A stretch of 64,000 bases of DNA from an uncultured Saccharospirillaceae bacterium (GCA_947503895.1 CANNFT010000002.1:527339-591338), one strand, 5' to 3'; positions 8,679 through 18,921 are shown, counted from the stretch's first letter. A program made the numbers and translations. Notes: generated by a model from the sequence alone, not told the origin.

Positions 8679-10166
8679 TTAATCGGCTGCGCGGCTTTGA
8701 TCTAGGATGTCTAATTCATCCCACCGTGCATCCACTTTGGCTTTAATGCTTTCATCCATAACGATGGGTACTCCCCATTCGCGATCCGTTTCGCCTGCCC
8801 ATTTATTGGTGGCATCCATCCCCATCTTCGAGCCTAAACCGGATACGGGTGAGGCAAAGTCGAGGTAATCGATGGGCGTATTTTCAACCATTACGGTATC
8901 GCGCGCTGGGTCCATCCGAGTGGTGATGGCCCAAATAACGTCGTTCCAATCCCGCGCATTCACATCATCATCTGTGACAATGACAAATTTGGTGTACATG
9001 AATTGCCGTAAGAATGACCACACACCAAGCATGACCCGTTTGGCGTGTCCCGGATATTGTTTCTTGATGGTCACCACGGCCATGCGATACGAGCAGCCTT
9101 CAGGTGGCAGGTAAAAATCGGCGATTTCCGGAAACTGTTTCTGCAATATCGGGACAAACACCTCATTTAAGGCCACGCCTAATATAGCGGGCTCGTCGGG
9201 TGGTCTGCCTGTGTAGGTGCTGTGATAAATAGGATCACGTCGATGCGTGATACGCTCCACCGTAAAGACAGGGAACTGATCGACTTCATTGTAGTAACCC
9301 GTGTGATCACCAAATGGGCCTTCGTCGGCCATATCGTCGGGGTAGATGAAGCCTTCTAAAATGATTTCAGCGCTGGCGGGTACTTGCAGGTCGCTGCCTA
9401 AGCATTGCACCAACTCCGTTTTGCTGCCCCGCAATAACCCTGCGAAAGCGTATTCGGATAAAGTATCCGGGACGGGTGTGACGGCTCCCAGTATGGTGGC
9501 TGGGTCGGCACCTAATGCTACGGCGACGGGAAAAGGTTGGCCCGGATTGTGTTGCTGCCACTCACGAAAGTCCAACGCACCGCCACGGTGGCTCAGCCAT
9601 CGCATAATGAGACGGTTTTTACCGATCACTTGCTGGCGATAAATCCCTAAGTTCTGGCGCTCTTTGTGCGGCCCTCGGGTGATAACTAATGGCCATGTAA
9701 TCAAGGGCGCGGCGTCGCCTGGCCAGCAGGTTTGAACGGGAATTTTTCCAAGGTCAACGTCGTCACCTTCGAGAATAACCTCTTGGCATGGCGCTTTTTT
9801 AATGACCTTTGGGCCCATGTTTAGCACTTGCTTAAAGACCGGCAATTTACTCCAAGCGTCTTTTAAGCCTTTTGGTGGTTCGGGCTCTTTTAAAAATGCC
9901 AGCAATTTGCCAATTTCGCGTAGCGCTTCAACACGGGTCTCGCCCATGCCTAATGCCACACGTTCTGGCGTGCCGAAGAGATTACCCAAGACCGGCATGT
10001 CATAGCCAATGGGGTTTTCAAATAGTAAAGCGGGGCCACCGGCACGAAGGGTACGGTCGCATATCTCCGTCATTTCCAAGTTAGGATCAACGGGGTGTGA
10101 GATGCGTTTTAGCTGACCCAACTGTTCAAGCTGGTGGATGAAATCACGCAAATCCTTATATTTCAT
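8679..10166 (-). CDS. ubiD: 4-hydroxy-3-polyprenylbenzoate decarboxylase
   Basis: UbiD removes the carboxyl group from polyprenyl-hydroxybenzoate in ubiquinone synthesis, using the prenylated flavin cofactor made by UbiX. The 495-residue length and the N-terminus [20 protein letters not shown] are standard. [20 protein letters not shown] includes cofactor-contacting Arg residues, and [11 protein letters not shown] carries conserved acidic catalytic residues. [17 protein letters not shown] and MGVDATNK-like segments (here [14 protein letters not shown] and MGMDATNKW) are also family marks. It lies downstream of rho, with a symmetrical hairpin between them, and upstream of the ferredoxin reductase. 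Confidence 0.97.
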   Translation of the reverse strand: MKYKDLRDFIHQLEQLGQLKRISHPVDPNLEMTEICDRTLRAGGPALLFENPIGYDMPVLGNLFGTPERVALGMGETRVEALREIGKLLAFLKEPEPPKGLKDAWSKLPVFKQVLNMGPKVIKKAPCQEVILEGDDVDLGKIPVQTCWPGDAAPLITWPLVITRGPHKERQNLGIYRQQVIGKNRLIMRWLSHRGGALDFREWQQHNPGQPFPVAVALGADPATILGAVTPVPDTLSEYAFAGLLRGSKTELVQCLGSDLQVPASAEIILEGFIYPDDMADEGPFGDHTGYYNEVDQFPVFTVERITHRRDPIYHSTYTGRPPDEPAILGVALNEVFVPILQKQFPEIADFYLPPEGCSYRMAVVTIKKQYPGHAKRVMLGVWSFLRQFMYTKFVIVTDDDVNARDWNDVIWAITTRMDPARDTVMVENTPIDYLDFASPVSGLGSKMGMDATNKWAGETDREWGVPIVMDESIKAKVDARWDELDILDQSRAAD

Positions 10167-10190
10167 TGGGCTTTTCTTCTATACAGATAA

Positions 10191-10219
10191 CACAAAGGCA
10201 GCGATAAGCTGCCTTTGTG
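10191..10219 (-). terminator. 12-bp hairpin between rho and ubiD
   Basis: CACAAAGGCAGC (10191-10202) and GCTGCCTTTGTG (10208-10219) form a perfect 12-bp stem with a 5-base loop, 22 bases after the rho stop. There is no strong T tract on the minus strand (TTATCTGT follows), so it may be an inefficient terminator or attenuator before ubiD. Confidence 0.6.
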
Positions 10220-10241
10220 ATTGAAGTGAAGGGCACGAATG

Positions 10242-11498
10242 TTAGTTCTTCATGGTTAAGAAGAACTCTTCGTTCGTCTTCGTACCTTTTAAGCGATCAT
10301 TCAAGAATTCGATGGCTTGCAAGTCTTCTTGCTCTGCCATGATGCGGCGTAATATCCACAAGCGTTGTAACTCGGCTTCTGGCATCAACATGTCTTCACG
10401 ACGTGTACCAGAACGGCGAATATTGATCGCTGGGTAAATACGTTTTTCAGCCGCTTTACGATCAAGGTGCAGTTCTTGGTTACCGGTACCTTTAAATTCT
10501 TCGTAAATGACTTCGTCCATTTTAGAGCCTGTCTCAACCAATGCTGTTGCAATAATGGTTAAGCTGCCACCCTCTTCAACGTTACGTGCTGCACCAAAGA
10601 AGCGTTTTGGTTTTTCCAAAGCATGGGCATCTACACCACCGGTTAATACTTTACCGGATGACGGCACGACCGTGTTGTAAGCACGTGCCAAACGAGTGAT
10701 GGAATCCAATAGAATAACCACGTCTCGCTTATGCTCAACCAATCGCTTGGCTTTTTCGATGACCATTTCTGCAACTTGCACGTGACGTGATGGCGGCTCA
10801 TCGAACGTGGAAGCGACGACTTCACCACGCACAGAGCGTTGCATCTCGGTGACTTCCTCAGGGCGCTCATCAATTAACAATACGATCAGTTCGCACTCTG
10901 GGTTTTTACGCGTAATGGATTGCGCAATGTTCTGCAACAACATGGTCTTACCGGCTTTAGGCGGTGCAACAATGAGACCACGCTGGCCTTTACCGATCGG
11001 TGCGACCAAATCCAATACGCGTGAAGATAGATCTTCGGTACTGCCGTTACCTTGTTCCAATATAAAACGTTCGTTGGGGAACAGCGGTGTTAAGTTTTCA
11101 AACAGAATTTTGCTTTTGGCATTTTCTGGTGGTTCGCCGTTCACTTCATTCACTTTCAATAGGGCGAAGTAACGTTCACCTTCTTTCGGTGGACGAATTT
11201 TTCCGGCTATCGTGTCGCCTTTACGCATGTTGAAGCGGCGTATTTGACTAGGTGAAACATAGATATCGTCAGGGCCGGCTAAATAGGAGCTGTCGGCTGA
11301 GCGTAAAAAGCCGAAACCATCTTGTAAAATTTCGAGAACACCGTCGCCATAGATGTCTTCGCCGCCTTTAGCGTGGCGTTTGAGAATGGAGAAAATTAGG
11401 TCTTGTTTGCGAGAACGGCTAAAGTTCTCCATACCCATTTCTTCTGCGATGCCCAGTAATTCGGGGACGGACTTTTTCTTCAGTTCAGTTAGATTCAT
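10242..11498 (-). CDS. rho: Transcription termination factor Rho
   Basis: Rho is the hexameric RNA-dependent ATPase that ends transcription. I start at ATG 11498 ([16 protein letters not shown]), which gives 418 residues, almost the E. coli length; a longer in-frame start at 11561 would add 21 unconserved residues. The N-terminal RNA-binding fold holds DGFGFLRS. Walker A is in [13 protein letters not shown], Walker B in [16 protein letters not shown], and the Q/R-loop regions [12 protein letters not shown] and [16 protein letters not shown] are intact. The upstream A/T-rich region separates it from trxA, as in Pseudomonas (order ubiD, rho, trxA, ppx, ppk, hemB). Confidence 0.98.
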   Translation of the reverse strand: MNLTELKKKSVPELLGIAEEMGMENFSRSRKQDLIFSILKRHAKGGEDIYGDGVLEILQDGFGFLRSADSSYLAGPDDIYVSPSQIRRFNMRKGDTIAGKIRPPKEGERYFALLKVNEVNGEPPENAKSKILFENLTPLFPNERFILEQGNGSTEDLSSRVLDLVAPIGKGQRGLIVAPPKAGKTMLLQNIAQSITRKNPECELIVLLIDERPEEVTEMQRSVRGEVVASTFDEPPSRHVQVAEMVIEKAKRLVEHKRDVVILLDSITRLARAYNTVVPSSGKVLTGGVDAHALEKPKRFFGAARNVEEGGSLTIIATALVETGSKMDEVIYEEFKGTGNQELHLDRKAAEKRIYPAINIRRSGTRREDMLMPEAELQRLWILRRIMAEQEDLQAIEFLNDRLKGTKTNEEFFLTMKN

Positions 11499-11607
11499 AG
11501 ATGTGATGTTGTGGTTATGAAAGAAAGGGGGAATTTGATTTGAAATGAGCTGAGTGCTCAAAAATTATTCTGGAGTTACTATAGTCGCTTTTTTTAAGGG
11601 AGTCCAG

Positions 11608-11630
11608 AAAATGCCCCGATGGACGGGGCA
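11608..11630 (-). terminator. Terminator of trxA
   Basis: TGCCCCG (11612-11618) and CGGGGCA (11624-11630) form a 7-bp GC-rich stem with a 5-base loop, followed on the minus strand by TTTT. It is 64 bases beyond the trxA stop and fits an intrinsic terminator. Confidence 0.7.
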
Positions 11631-11693
11631 CAGACAATTCAGGTCGTTATTTCTTCGGTTTGCGCAGTGCAAACGGATGAAAGTCCTGAAAGC

Positions 11694-12020
11694 CTAGATG
11701 TGGCTGTCGATAAAAGCAGTCAGCTGAGACTTTGACAAAGCGCCGACCTTCGTTGCTTCAATGTTGCCACCTTTGAAGAGCATCAATGTAGGGATGCCAC
11801 GGATGCCAAACTTTGGCGGTGTTGCATCATTTTCTTCGATGTTCAGCTTGCACACTTTGATTTTGCCAGCGTATTCGTCTGCAATTTCTTCCAGTACAGG
11901 GGCGATCATCTTACATGGGCCACACCATTCAGCCCAATAATCGACCAGCACAGGGACGTCTGATTGCAGGACGTCAGCTTCAAATGAATCGTCAGTTACG
12001 TTTACGATGTTGTCGCTCAT
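11694..12020 (-). CDS. trxA: Thioredoxin 1
   Basis: This small cytoplasmic disulfide reductase has 108 residues and the redox site [10 protein letters not shown] at about residue 30. The cis-proline segment [14 protein letters not shown] and the C-terminal LTAFIDSHI are as expected. It supplies electrons to ribonucleotide reductase and PAPS reductase; cysQ, which removes PAP, is elsewhere in this window. It is divergent from ppx across 183 bases that must hold both promoters. Confidence 0.97.
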   Translation of the reverse strand: MSDNIVNVTDDSFEADVLQSDVPVLVDYWAEWCGPCKMIAPVLEEIADEYAGKIKVCKLNIEENDATPPKFGIRGIPTLMLFKGGNIEATKVGALSKSQLTAFIDSHI

Positions 12021-12203
12021 AGTACTCTTATTCCAGTTCGCAGATTGCGATGGGGTGTAATCATAGCACTTGGCTAAATTAGGTAAAGGGGGATAACACG
12101 ACTGTGTGGCAGGAGACGCGCTTTCATCGTGTTATGCTCAACCTAAATTTTAAGTGAGGCCATACATTACGGGCCTTAGAGCAATTATTGAACAGTAGGC
12201 TTC

Positions 12204-13721
12204 ATGATCATGCCGTCTTTGGAACATAGCGTTTTAGGTCAACAACAGCTGGCCGCCATTGATTTAGGCTCGAATAGCTTCCATCTTGTGGTCGCGCGCT
12301 TGGTCGATGGCCACATTCAAACACTGGAAAAACGCGGCGAGAAAGTCCAATTGGCGGCCGGTCTCGATAAGCAAAGGCGTATATCGGAGGCCGCGCAAGG
12401 TCGAGCATTGGCCTGTTTAGAGCGCTTTGCTCAACGCATACGCGGCCTAGAAGCGCATCAAATCACCATTTTAGGCACCAATACTCTGCGCTCCGCGAGC
12501 AACGCAAAGGCCTTTATCGAGCAGGCCAACGGCATCTTGGGCTTCCCGATCGAAGTTATATCAGGGATCGAGGAGGCACGGCTGGTGTATTTAGGTGTCG
12601 CTCACACCCTCGCGGATGATATCGGTCGCCGATTGGTCATCGACATCGGCGGTGGTTCAACGGAATTCGTTATTGGCGAGCGATTTGAGCCAGTAGAACT
12701 CGAAAGCCTACACATGGGCTGTGTCACGTACACTGACCGATTTTTCCCGCAAGGCAAGATTACCCAAGCCAGTTTTGAGCGTGCCATTGCTGCAGCCAAG
12801 CAAGAAATTCTCCGTATTAAAGGCCCCTATCAAAAATTGGGTTGGCAAAACGTTGTCGGTTCTTCTGGCACCATACGCGCTGCCAATCGAGTGCTGACGG
12901 GTTACGGTTTGAGCCAGAACAACATTACATGGGATGGCCTTAAACGATTACAGCAAATGATGGTGGATTGGGGAGATGTGACACAACTCAATTTGCAGGG
13001 CGTCAAAGATGAGCGGCAAAAAGTATTTGCTGCCGGTGTCGCTATTTTAATCGGTGTCTTTGAAACATTGGATCTACAAGAAATGACCTACAGCGATGGC
13101 GCCCTGCGAGAGGGCGCGCTGTACGACTTAATCGGTAGAGCAAAACATGAAGACGTGAGAGAGCGCACGGTGCGTGCGATGCAGGCTCGGTTTAAAGTCG
13201 ATAAAGAGCAAGCGGTGCGTGTGCGTAACACCGCATTAGCATTGTTTGAACAAGTGAAGCAGTCTTGGTCAATTGATGGGGCTGAATACAAAAATGGACT
13301 GCGTTGGTCGGCAGAACTGTTTGAAGTTGGATTAGGCATCGCACACTCGCAGTTTCATAAGCACGGAGCTTATTTGGTGGGGCATGCCGATATGCCAGGA
13401 TTTTCATTGCCCACACAGGCTGCACTGGCAGTGATGATTCGTCATCACAGAAGGAAGCTGCACATTGACAGCTATGACATTTTTTCAGAACAAGAAAAAG
13501 TAAAGTGGATTCGATTAACCATGTTGTTGCGCTTGGCGGTGTTGCTGCACCAAGGTCGTGGTATAGAAGCGGTCGCGATTCCCACTTTTTCCATTGATCA
13601 ACAGCGCATCCATTTAAGTTTTCCTGCAAACTGGCTTCATCAACATCCCATGACCAGCATGGATTTAGAGTTAGAAACCTCATTTCTACATGCAGCAGGA
13701 TATGAGTTAGTTTTTCATTAA
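12204..13721 (+). CDS. ppx: Exopolyphosphatase
   Basis: Ppx degrades inorganic polyphosphate from the chain end and belongs with GppA in the actin/Hsp70 ATPase superfamily. The 505-residue length is typical. The phosphate-1 motif is AAIDLGSNSFHLVVAR and the phosphate-2 motif is DIGGGSTEFVIG. The C-terminal HD-like helical domain includes ALAVMIRHHRRKL. ATG 12204 and ATG 12210 are both possible starts. In Pseudomonas ppx sits next to ppk; here ppk is 8.9 kb away, with a putative biosynthetic cluster between them. A small cupin gene follows 24 bases after the stop. Confidence 0.96.
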   Translation: MIMPSLEHSVLGQQQLAAIDLGSNSFHLVVARLVDGHIQTLEKRGEKVQLAAGLDKQRRISEAAQGRALACLERFAQRIRGLEAHQITILGTNTLRSASNAKAFIEQANGILGFPIEVISGIEEARLVYLGVAHTLADDIGRRLVIDIGGGSTEFVIGERFEPVELESLHMGCVTYTDRFFPQGKITQASFERAIAAAKQEILRIKGPYQKLGWQNVVGSSGTIRAANRVLTGYGLSQNNITWDGLKRLQQMMVDWGDVTQLNLQGVKDERQKVFAAGVAILIGVFETLDLQEMTYSDGALREGALYDLIGRAKHEDVRERTVRAMQARFKVDKEQAVRVRNTALALFEQVKQSWSIDGAEYKNGLRWSAELFEVGLGIAHSQFHKHGAYLVGHADMPGFSLPTQAALAVMIRHHRRKLHIDSYDIFSEQEKVKWIRLTMLLRLAVLLHQGRGIEAVAIPTFSIDQQRIHLSFPANWLHQHPMTSMDLELETSFLHAAGYELVFH

Positions 13722-13745
13722 AATGGCAAGACACATAAATACGTT

Positions 13746-14057
13746 ATGAAAATTATTAAAAGCGCTTTGTACAAAGCAGACAGAGCTTGGGGAGCGATGG
13801 ACATCGCCAATATGAACGGTGTGACGACTCGCTTACATTGGACCGACCAGCCTTATAAATGGCACATCAATGATGGTGAAGAAGTGTTTGCGGTGTTACA
13901 GGGTGAAGTGATGATGCACTACCGAGAAAGCGGCCAAGAAAAAAAATCACTGTTGGAAGTTGGTGATATTTTCTATGCATCAGTGGGCACGGAGCATGTT
14001 GCTCACCCAGTTGGAGAAGCCCGCATATTAGTGATCGAAAAAGAAGGCAGTGTATAG
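13746..14057 (+). CDS. Small cupin protein
   Basis: This single-domain cupin has 103 residues. The two conserved cupin motifs are visible: HINDGEEVFAVLQGEVMMHY (residues about 38-57) and GDIFYASVGTEHVAHPVG (about 77-94), with candidate metal ligands His, Glu and His. Proteins of this size are found as sugar-binding, antibiotic-synthesis or unassigned cupins. It follows ppx by 24 bases and probably shares its transcript. Its link to the desaturase cluster more than 1 kb downstream is uncertain. Confidence 0.75.
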   Translation: MKIIKSALYKADRAWGAMDIANMNGVTTRLHWTDQPYKWHINDGEEVFAVLQGEVMMHYRESGQEKKSLLEVGDIFYASVGTEHVAHPVGEARILVIEKEGSV

Positions 14058-15196
14058 CACGATCAATTTATTGAACGCCAATGGTTCAAATTGCCCTTCG
14101 GGGCATTATCAATCGTTCCAACCACTTCTTATGACAGCCCACTGATACAGTGACATCACCTATGAAAATGCGTATGGCATATGTAGGTCACCCATCGAAC
14201 CAAACAGCAAGTTATCTTTTTCAGATTTTCAATATCCAGCCTCAGTCTTTTAACTTCCCACCCCAATAAATACAGGTCAATAATTCACGACGGCTGAATC
14301 GGAGTAATCCATCGGATTGATCTGCTCGGCTAAAGTATGAATTTTGACATGATAAAGGACAGCAAAGACTTAAAAGGTCTGATTCGTTTTCCTTATATAT
14401 CGAACTTATCGCTGTCCATCTCTCACTAAATTAAAAATTGATGCAGATCAATTTCGTAAAAAATGATTGATGGCCAAACACGGGCGGCATTCAATATTTT
14501 TAAAAGTAGCCTAATTGAGCCTCTGGGTGTTCCTCTCGGACATTAATGTTTGTTAAGTCTCATGCAAGTGGCGTACACGCTAATCCTATTGGGCAGGTTT
14601 GGTGCATAAATGTGTGTGAAGGGCGAATAAAATCTATTTTCTTACGCTCGAAAGCAAATTGGTCTTAGATTATTTTAGACGAAATAACATAAGCCACTTG
14701 AAAGCATGTTTCATAATTTTAATAGGCTGCCGGTCATGAAAGCGTCACGCAAACATAAAATAATGGCTTGGAATATCTAAATACTAAAAGTAGATCATTC
14801 TGAATAAAGCACGTGGTGACATGCATGCTGGTGGGGTCGATATAAAGAAAGCTCGATATAAAAAATGATCTATCGGAACGCTAAATTTTTACAGGTTAGG
14901 AGGTGTCTAGAAAAATTGAAGTGAGATGATGGTTAATGAAAATCCAAAAGTTCATTAACGATGGAATACAAGGATGACGAATATTGGTCCCAGTGTTCGT
15001 TAGGGTGAATGTCATGGAAGAAGTAGCGATTCGTTAAATATTCACCGACATTAGAAATGAAATAAGCCGTCCCAAGAAAATGATTGGCTGTTTGCTATTG
15101 AAGAAAGCAATGGTGAGCAGGGTTTGATTCATATTAAAAACACACATAAAAACTACCAGGAAGCAGGCTGTATGCCTTTCCCTGAAGGATTGAAAA
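14058..15196 (+). other. Gene-poor 1.1-kb region before the desaturase cluster
   Basis: I see no convincing coding frame here. The region is AT-rich and contains one consensus FNR/Anr box (14438-14451). It also has a distant complementary pair, GGACAGC (14357-14363) and GCTGTCC (14411-14417), that could fold with a small internal hairpin, and a direct repeat of TCGATATAAA near 14837 and 14853. A regulatory leader or small RNA is possible but unproven. Confidence 0.4.
14438..14451. promoter_or_regulatory. FNR/Anr-type oxygen-response site
   Basis: TTGATGCAGATCAA is an exact match to the FNR/Anr consensus TTGAT-N4-ATCAA. The nearest annotated start downstream on the plus strand is 746 bases away, so no known gene is placed at the usual -41 spacing. 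It may control an unseen small RNA or a long leader of the desaturase cluster, or it may be chance. Confidence 0.5.
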
Positions 15197-16312
15197 GTGA
15201 CTCACGCTACGCAAAACCCCTATACAAAAATACCTGAGCATATTATTGAACAGCTCAGCCCGCTGCAGAAAAAAGATAACTATCATGGTTTGTTAGCCAT
15301 ACTAAGTGATTATCTCACCATTGCTTTTGCTGTATACCTGACACTGGGTGTTTCGTATTGGTTGTATCCAATTTCATTGATTATTATTGGTGCAGTACAA
15401 AGATCATTTGCAAATATATTTCATGAATCGGCTCATAACTCTTTAGCAAAAAGTAAATGGATTAACTACTTTTCGGGCACGACACTCACGGGCCACCTGA
15501 TCTTACATTTACTGATCCCGTATAAAAAATCACATATTTTGCAGCACCATCCGCATCTAGGACACGAAGAAAAAGATCCTGATTATGCATTCCATTTGCA
15601 ATTAGGTGTATACAACGAAAATGAATCTACCACACGTTTTTTTGTGAAAAATGTTTTATTGGCCGTCATTGGCTATCGAACACTGTCTTATATTATTTAC
15701 ATCTACCGTGATCGCTTCATGTTTAAAGATAAAGGCGGTACGTCTGCTCTGTTTGGTATTGGTGCCGAGCGATTACTATTTGTGGGTTTATGGGCAGTAC
15801 TGATCGGTCTAGCGGTGTATTTTAATCTGGCTCAGGAATTACTGTTGTTCTGGTTTGTACCATTGTTTACAACCGGCATTGCGATTGGTTGGTTGGTTGA
15901 ACTCGCCGAACACTATCCATTACCACAATCAGAAGATAAACCGTATTTTCTGACGCGTAACCGTCACGGTTGGTATTTAGAGCGTTTTCTACTCGGTCGT
16001 CATAATGACAATTACCATTTGATCCATCATATGCGTCCTGCCATTCCATTTTATAACTTACGCAAAGCGCACAAAATATTACTACAGGACCCGACCTATC
16101 GAGACTGGGATGCAGTTTGGGGAGGGATCTTTACCAAAAATCGAGATAACGAAGAAACCATGATCAGCTACACGCGTAAATACCGTGAGTGGTTAAAAGC
16201 CCATCCATCGGAAAAAGGTAAGCCCTACGCAGAGCATTTTATGAAGCATCGTTTTGACTCAGATCGAGCTTCTCACTCTGTTACCACGAACACAAACATG
16301 CAGTCAGCATAG
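15197..16312 (+). CDS. Membrane diiron fatty-acid-desaturase-like enzyme
   Basis: This integral-membrane non-heme diiron oxygenase has 371 residues. The three histidine boxes are HESAH (residues about 76-80), HILQHH (about 114-119) and HLIHH (about 274-278), with an extra EH in LVELAEHYP. Four hydrophobic segments surround them, as in the FADS family. The family desaturates or hydroxylates acyl lipids, but close relatives such as RtxC act on amino-acid-derived natural products. The start is GTG with GAAGGA upstream. A proline-dehydrogenase-like gene begins 11 bases after the stop. Together with the ATP-grasp, MFS and PLP genes beyond, this suggests a secondary-metabolite tailoring enzyme rather than a membrane-lipid desaturase. 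Confidence 0.85.
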   Translation: MTHATQNPYTKIPEHIIEQLSPLQKKDNYHGLLAILSDYLTIAFAVYLTLGVSYWLYPISLIIIGAVQRSFANIFHESAHNSLAKSKWINYFSGTTLTGHLILHLLIPYKKSHILQHHPHLGHEEKDPDYAFHLQLGVYNENESTTRFFVKNVLLAVIGYRTLSYIIYIYRDRFMFKDKGGTSALFGIGAERLLFVGLWAVLIGLAVYFNLAQELLLFWFVPLFTTGIAIGWLVELAEHYPLPQSEDKPYFLTRNRHGWYLERFLLGRHNDNYHLIHHMRPAIPFYNLRKAHKILLQDPTYRDWDAVWGGIFTKNRDNEETMISYTRKYREWLKAHPSEKGKPYAEHFMKHRFDSDRASHSVTTNTNMQSA

Positions 16313-16323
16313 GGGATTACAGC

Positions 16324-17295
16324 ATGTCGATTGTGACACCAGAATTAATGACTTCAGCCAATCACGGGCTGAAAAAAATTGCGCTAAATCCGCTTTGTCG
16401 AGCCATGTTTTCGGAAAGTCGTGATTTTGATACCGTCTTTTGGCCTGCAGCGCAGCGGTATATTTTAGGCCGGGATTTTAACGAAACCTTACCGAAATTA
16501 GTCACGCTAGCAGATAAGGGTTATATCACAGGCTTAGAAATTGTGGGTGAGGAAAACAATGCACCCGAAACGGTTGCTGAGTTTGTACAAGGCTACCTAG
16601 ATGTTATTGACCAAGTCGTGCCCGAAGCCGGTTCGCCCTTTCAAATTGGTTTTGATTTAACCGCCATTGGTTTATTGGAATCCCATGCACTGGCCATTCA
16701 AAATACGCGGAAAATATTAGATAAAGCGAAGCAGAAGGGTGTACTGGTCATTTTGAGCATGGAACGTTCCGAGCTCGTCGACGATATTTACGCCGTTTTT
16801 AATGAGCTGGCGCCGCACTACGACAATTTGGGCGTGACGGTGCAAGCACATTTGCATCGTACGCTCGACGACTTGCCACAGCTCATTCGCGCTGGGCGAA
16901 AAGTTCGCTTGGTCAAAGGCGTGTATCGGGAATCAGAAGATGTCGCCTTGCCGCGAGGTCGGGCATTGGATGAGCGGTATCTCCAGCTGTTAAGCGATTT
17001 GATTGACGCAAATGTACCGGTTTCCTGTGCGACTCATGATGAATCTATCGTGAATGCTGCGCATGCAAACGGTTTGTTAAACCAATGCTTGGAACTTGAA
17101 ATGTTGCACGGTGTGCAGCCCCAGTTGCTCAAAAGTATCAAAGCGCAAGGGGTTCCCTGCCGTATTACGGGTGTATTTGGTGAAAACTGGTTTCTGCATG
17201 TTGTGCACCGAATTGCAGAATACCCCATCAATATGTTCGAGTTCTTAGCCGATGTGAACGATCACCAACGTGTGGTCTTTGCGCAAGATTACTAA
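16324..17295 (+). CDS. Proline-dehydrogenase-like flavoprotein
   Basis: Proline dehydrogenase oxidises proline (or a related cyclic amine) to the pyrroline using FAD. The 323-residue protein matches the monofunctional, single-domain type. GVTVQAHLHRTLDDL and RKVRLVKGVYRESEDVAL contain the conserved active-site and flavin-contacting Arg/Lys residues, and CATHDESIV and LEMLHGVQ are further strands of the beta/alpha barrel. No pyrroline-5-carboxylate dehydrogenase (putA C-terminal or rocA) is nearby, so catabolism to glutamate is not the obvious role. It is translationally close to the desaturase (11 bases) with GGGGA as ribosome site. Supply of a pyrroline intermediate or oxidation of a proline analogue for a biosynthetic pathway is my inference. 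Confidence 0.8.
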   Translation: MSIVTPELMTSANHGLKKIALNPLCRAMFSESRDFDTVFWPAAQRYILGRDFNETLPKLVTLADKGYITGLEIVGEENNAPETVAEFVQGYLDVIDQVVPEAGSPFQIGFDLTAIGLLESHALAIQNTRKILDKAKQKGVLVILSMERSELVDDIYAVFNELAPHYDNLGVTVQAHLHRTLDDLPQLIRAGRKVRLVKGVYRESEDVALPRGRALDERYLQLLSDLIDANVPVSCATHDESIVNAAHANGLLNQCLELEMLHGVQPQLLKSIKAQGVPCRITGVFGENWFLHVVHRIAEYPINMFEFLADVNDHQRVVFAQDY

Positions 17296-17527
17296 CGCTC
17301 CCTCAATGTAGCCGGCATCATCGTCGGCTATGGGCAGGAAAAAAAACAATGAGCATGGGCTGGATGCCTACTCGCCCTAGCAGGCAGGGTCTAGCCAAAT
17401 TAACTTGTTCCTAGATGAAGTCTGCCTACCAATTAAGGCATTGCTGTAACGGTATGACCGTCACCAGAGTGTTGAGTCACCCCTAATGGCTGTCAGGCGC
17501 AAATGGATAGATAAGTGGTAAATAATC

Positions 17528-18781
17528 ATGACAAATGAAACCAAACCCACCGCAGTCATTGTCGACGGGTATTCAACGGGCAATTTTCTGCCGGATGCAT
17601 TCGATCGAATTGGCGTTCAGTTGGTGCATGTACAAAGTACCAAAGAACTCATGGCGTCCATGCTACTTCCCGACTTAAATCGTTACATTGACAATATTTA
17701 TTGCGATCGTAGCGAAGAAGCGCTGGATAAAATTCGCCAGCATAAACCCATCGCTGTCTTGACCGGCCAAGAACCAGGCGTACCGTTGACGGACTTTATC
17801 AGCGAAAAGCTTGGTCTGGCATCCAATGGCACCGATAAATCAGTCGCTCGGCGCAATAAATATTTTATGATTGAAAGCCTCCGTGACAAGGGGGTTCGCT
17901 GTGCACAGCAATACAAATCAAATGAAAAGCAGCCTATCTTGGATTGGGTCAAGTCGACAAATACCTTACCTTGCGTGATTAAACCGTTAAGCAGTGCTTC
18001 GACTGACGGTGTGTTTATTTGCGAATCGTTACCGGAGGTCGCCGACGCCATCAGTTATGTGTTATCGAGCAAAGATATATTTGAAGAACAAAACCAAGAA
18101 GTATTAGTACAATCTTTCTTAGAAGGTGAAGAGTACATCGTAGATTCTGTTAGCGTTAATGGCGAAGTGCACATTTGCGGTATTTGGAAATACGAAAAAA
18201 ACCTCATCGCTGGCGGCAAAAAAATATACGATAAAGATGTATTACTCGATCCAGATGACCCACGCGTCGCACAGCTGAGTGCCTACATCAAAGAGGTATT
18301 ACCCGCGATGCAAATTGATCATGGTCCGGCCCATTCTGAGGTGATTATCACACCGGACGGCCCGACATTGGTTGAAATTGGTGCTCGTCTAAACGGCAAC
18401 ATGAATCCAGAATTTCATAATCGCTGTATTGGCCAAAATCAGGCCGATCTAATCGCTATGTGCTACACGCAACCTGAGAAATTTTTAGCCGAATATGCGG
18501 GTAAGATCTATCAGAAGAAACTGAATGCCATTGTTTACAGCGTTGCCACTGAAAAACACGGCGTCATAAAAGGCATAAATCAAGATGTGCTTGCCAGTAT
18601 TGAAGCGATGCCCAGTGTGCATTTAGTCGGGGTTAAACGCAAAAAAGGTGAGCAATTGGTCCCCACTATTGATCTACTCACCAGCCCCGTGCGCATTTTT
18701 ATGTGTCATGAAAGCGCGGATCAAATTCAGCAAGATTATGATGCTATTGAAGCCATAAAAGATGAAATTTATATTTTATAG
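17528..18781 (+). CDS. ATP-grasp carboxylate-amine ligase
   Basis: This 417-residue protein is an ATP-grasp ligase of the amino-acid ligase/carbamoyl-phosphate-synthase-like type. The N-terminal domain begins TAVIVDGYSTGNFLP. The ATP-binding Lys is in LPCVIKPLSSASTDGVF, EGEEYIVDSVSVNG is the next strand, and the Mg-binding segment is TLVEIGARLNGNMNP. Such enzymes activate a carboxylate as acyl phosphate and couple it to an amine, for example in dipeptide antibiotics (BacD). A 232-base gap separates it from the PRODH-like gene, and a very strong hairpin follows it. Substrates cannot be read from sequence. Confidence 0.85.
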   Translation: MTNETKPTAVIVDGYSTGNFLPDAFDRIGVQLVHVQSTKELMASMLLPDLNRYIDNIYCDRSEEALDKIRQHKPIAVLTGQEPGVPLTDFISEKLGLASNGTDKSVARRNKYFMIESLRDKGVRCAQQYKSNEKQPILDWVKSTNTLPCVIKPLSSASTDGVFICESLPEVADAISYVLSSKDIFEEQNQEVLVQSFLEGEEYIVDSVSVNGEVHICGIWKYEKNLIAGGKKIYDKDVLLDPDDPRVAQLSAYIKEVLPAMQIDHGPAHSEVIITPDGPTLVEIGARLNGNMNPEFHNRCIGQNQADLIAMCYTQPEKFLAEYAGKIYQKKLNAIVYSVATEKHGVIKGINQDVLASIEAMPSVHLVGVKRKKGEQLVPTIDLLTSPVRIFMCHESADQIQQDYDAIEAIKDEIYIL

Positions 18782-18832
18782 GCTCTAAACCGGACACGCT
18801 CGTGAGTATTATCGTGAGTGCGGCATGTACAC

Positions 18833-18893
18833 GCCCACCGGCTGATGAATTCGATGACTGAAATGCGGTCATAGAATTCATCAGCCGGTGGGC
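18833..18893 (+). terminator. Very long hairpin downstream of the ATP-grasp gene
   Basis: The arms at 18833-18858 and 18868-18893 pair over 26 bp with a single mismatch; the outer 20 bp (GCCCACCGGCTGATGAATTC) are perfect. The loop is 9 bases. ATTTCATTTTATT follows, so it can act as an intrinsic terminator or attenuator between the ligase and the exporter. The stem is unusually long for a plain terminator. Confidence 0.65.
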
Positions 18894-18921
18894 ATTTCAT
18901 TTTATTCAATCGTGCTTAGCT

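Noticed and set aside
11499..11561. Extended N-terminus of Rho
   Set aside because: The standard Rho start MNLTELK is at 11498, and the 21 residues before it are not conserved.
16324..17295. Proline utilisation (putA-type) operon
   Set aside because: There is no P5C dehydrogenase domain or proline permease beside the PRODH-like gene; the neighbours are biosynthetic types.
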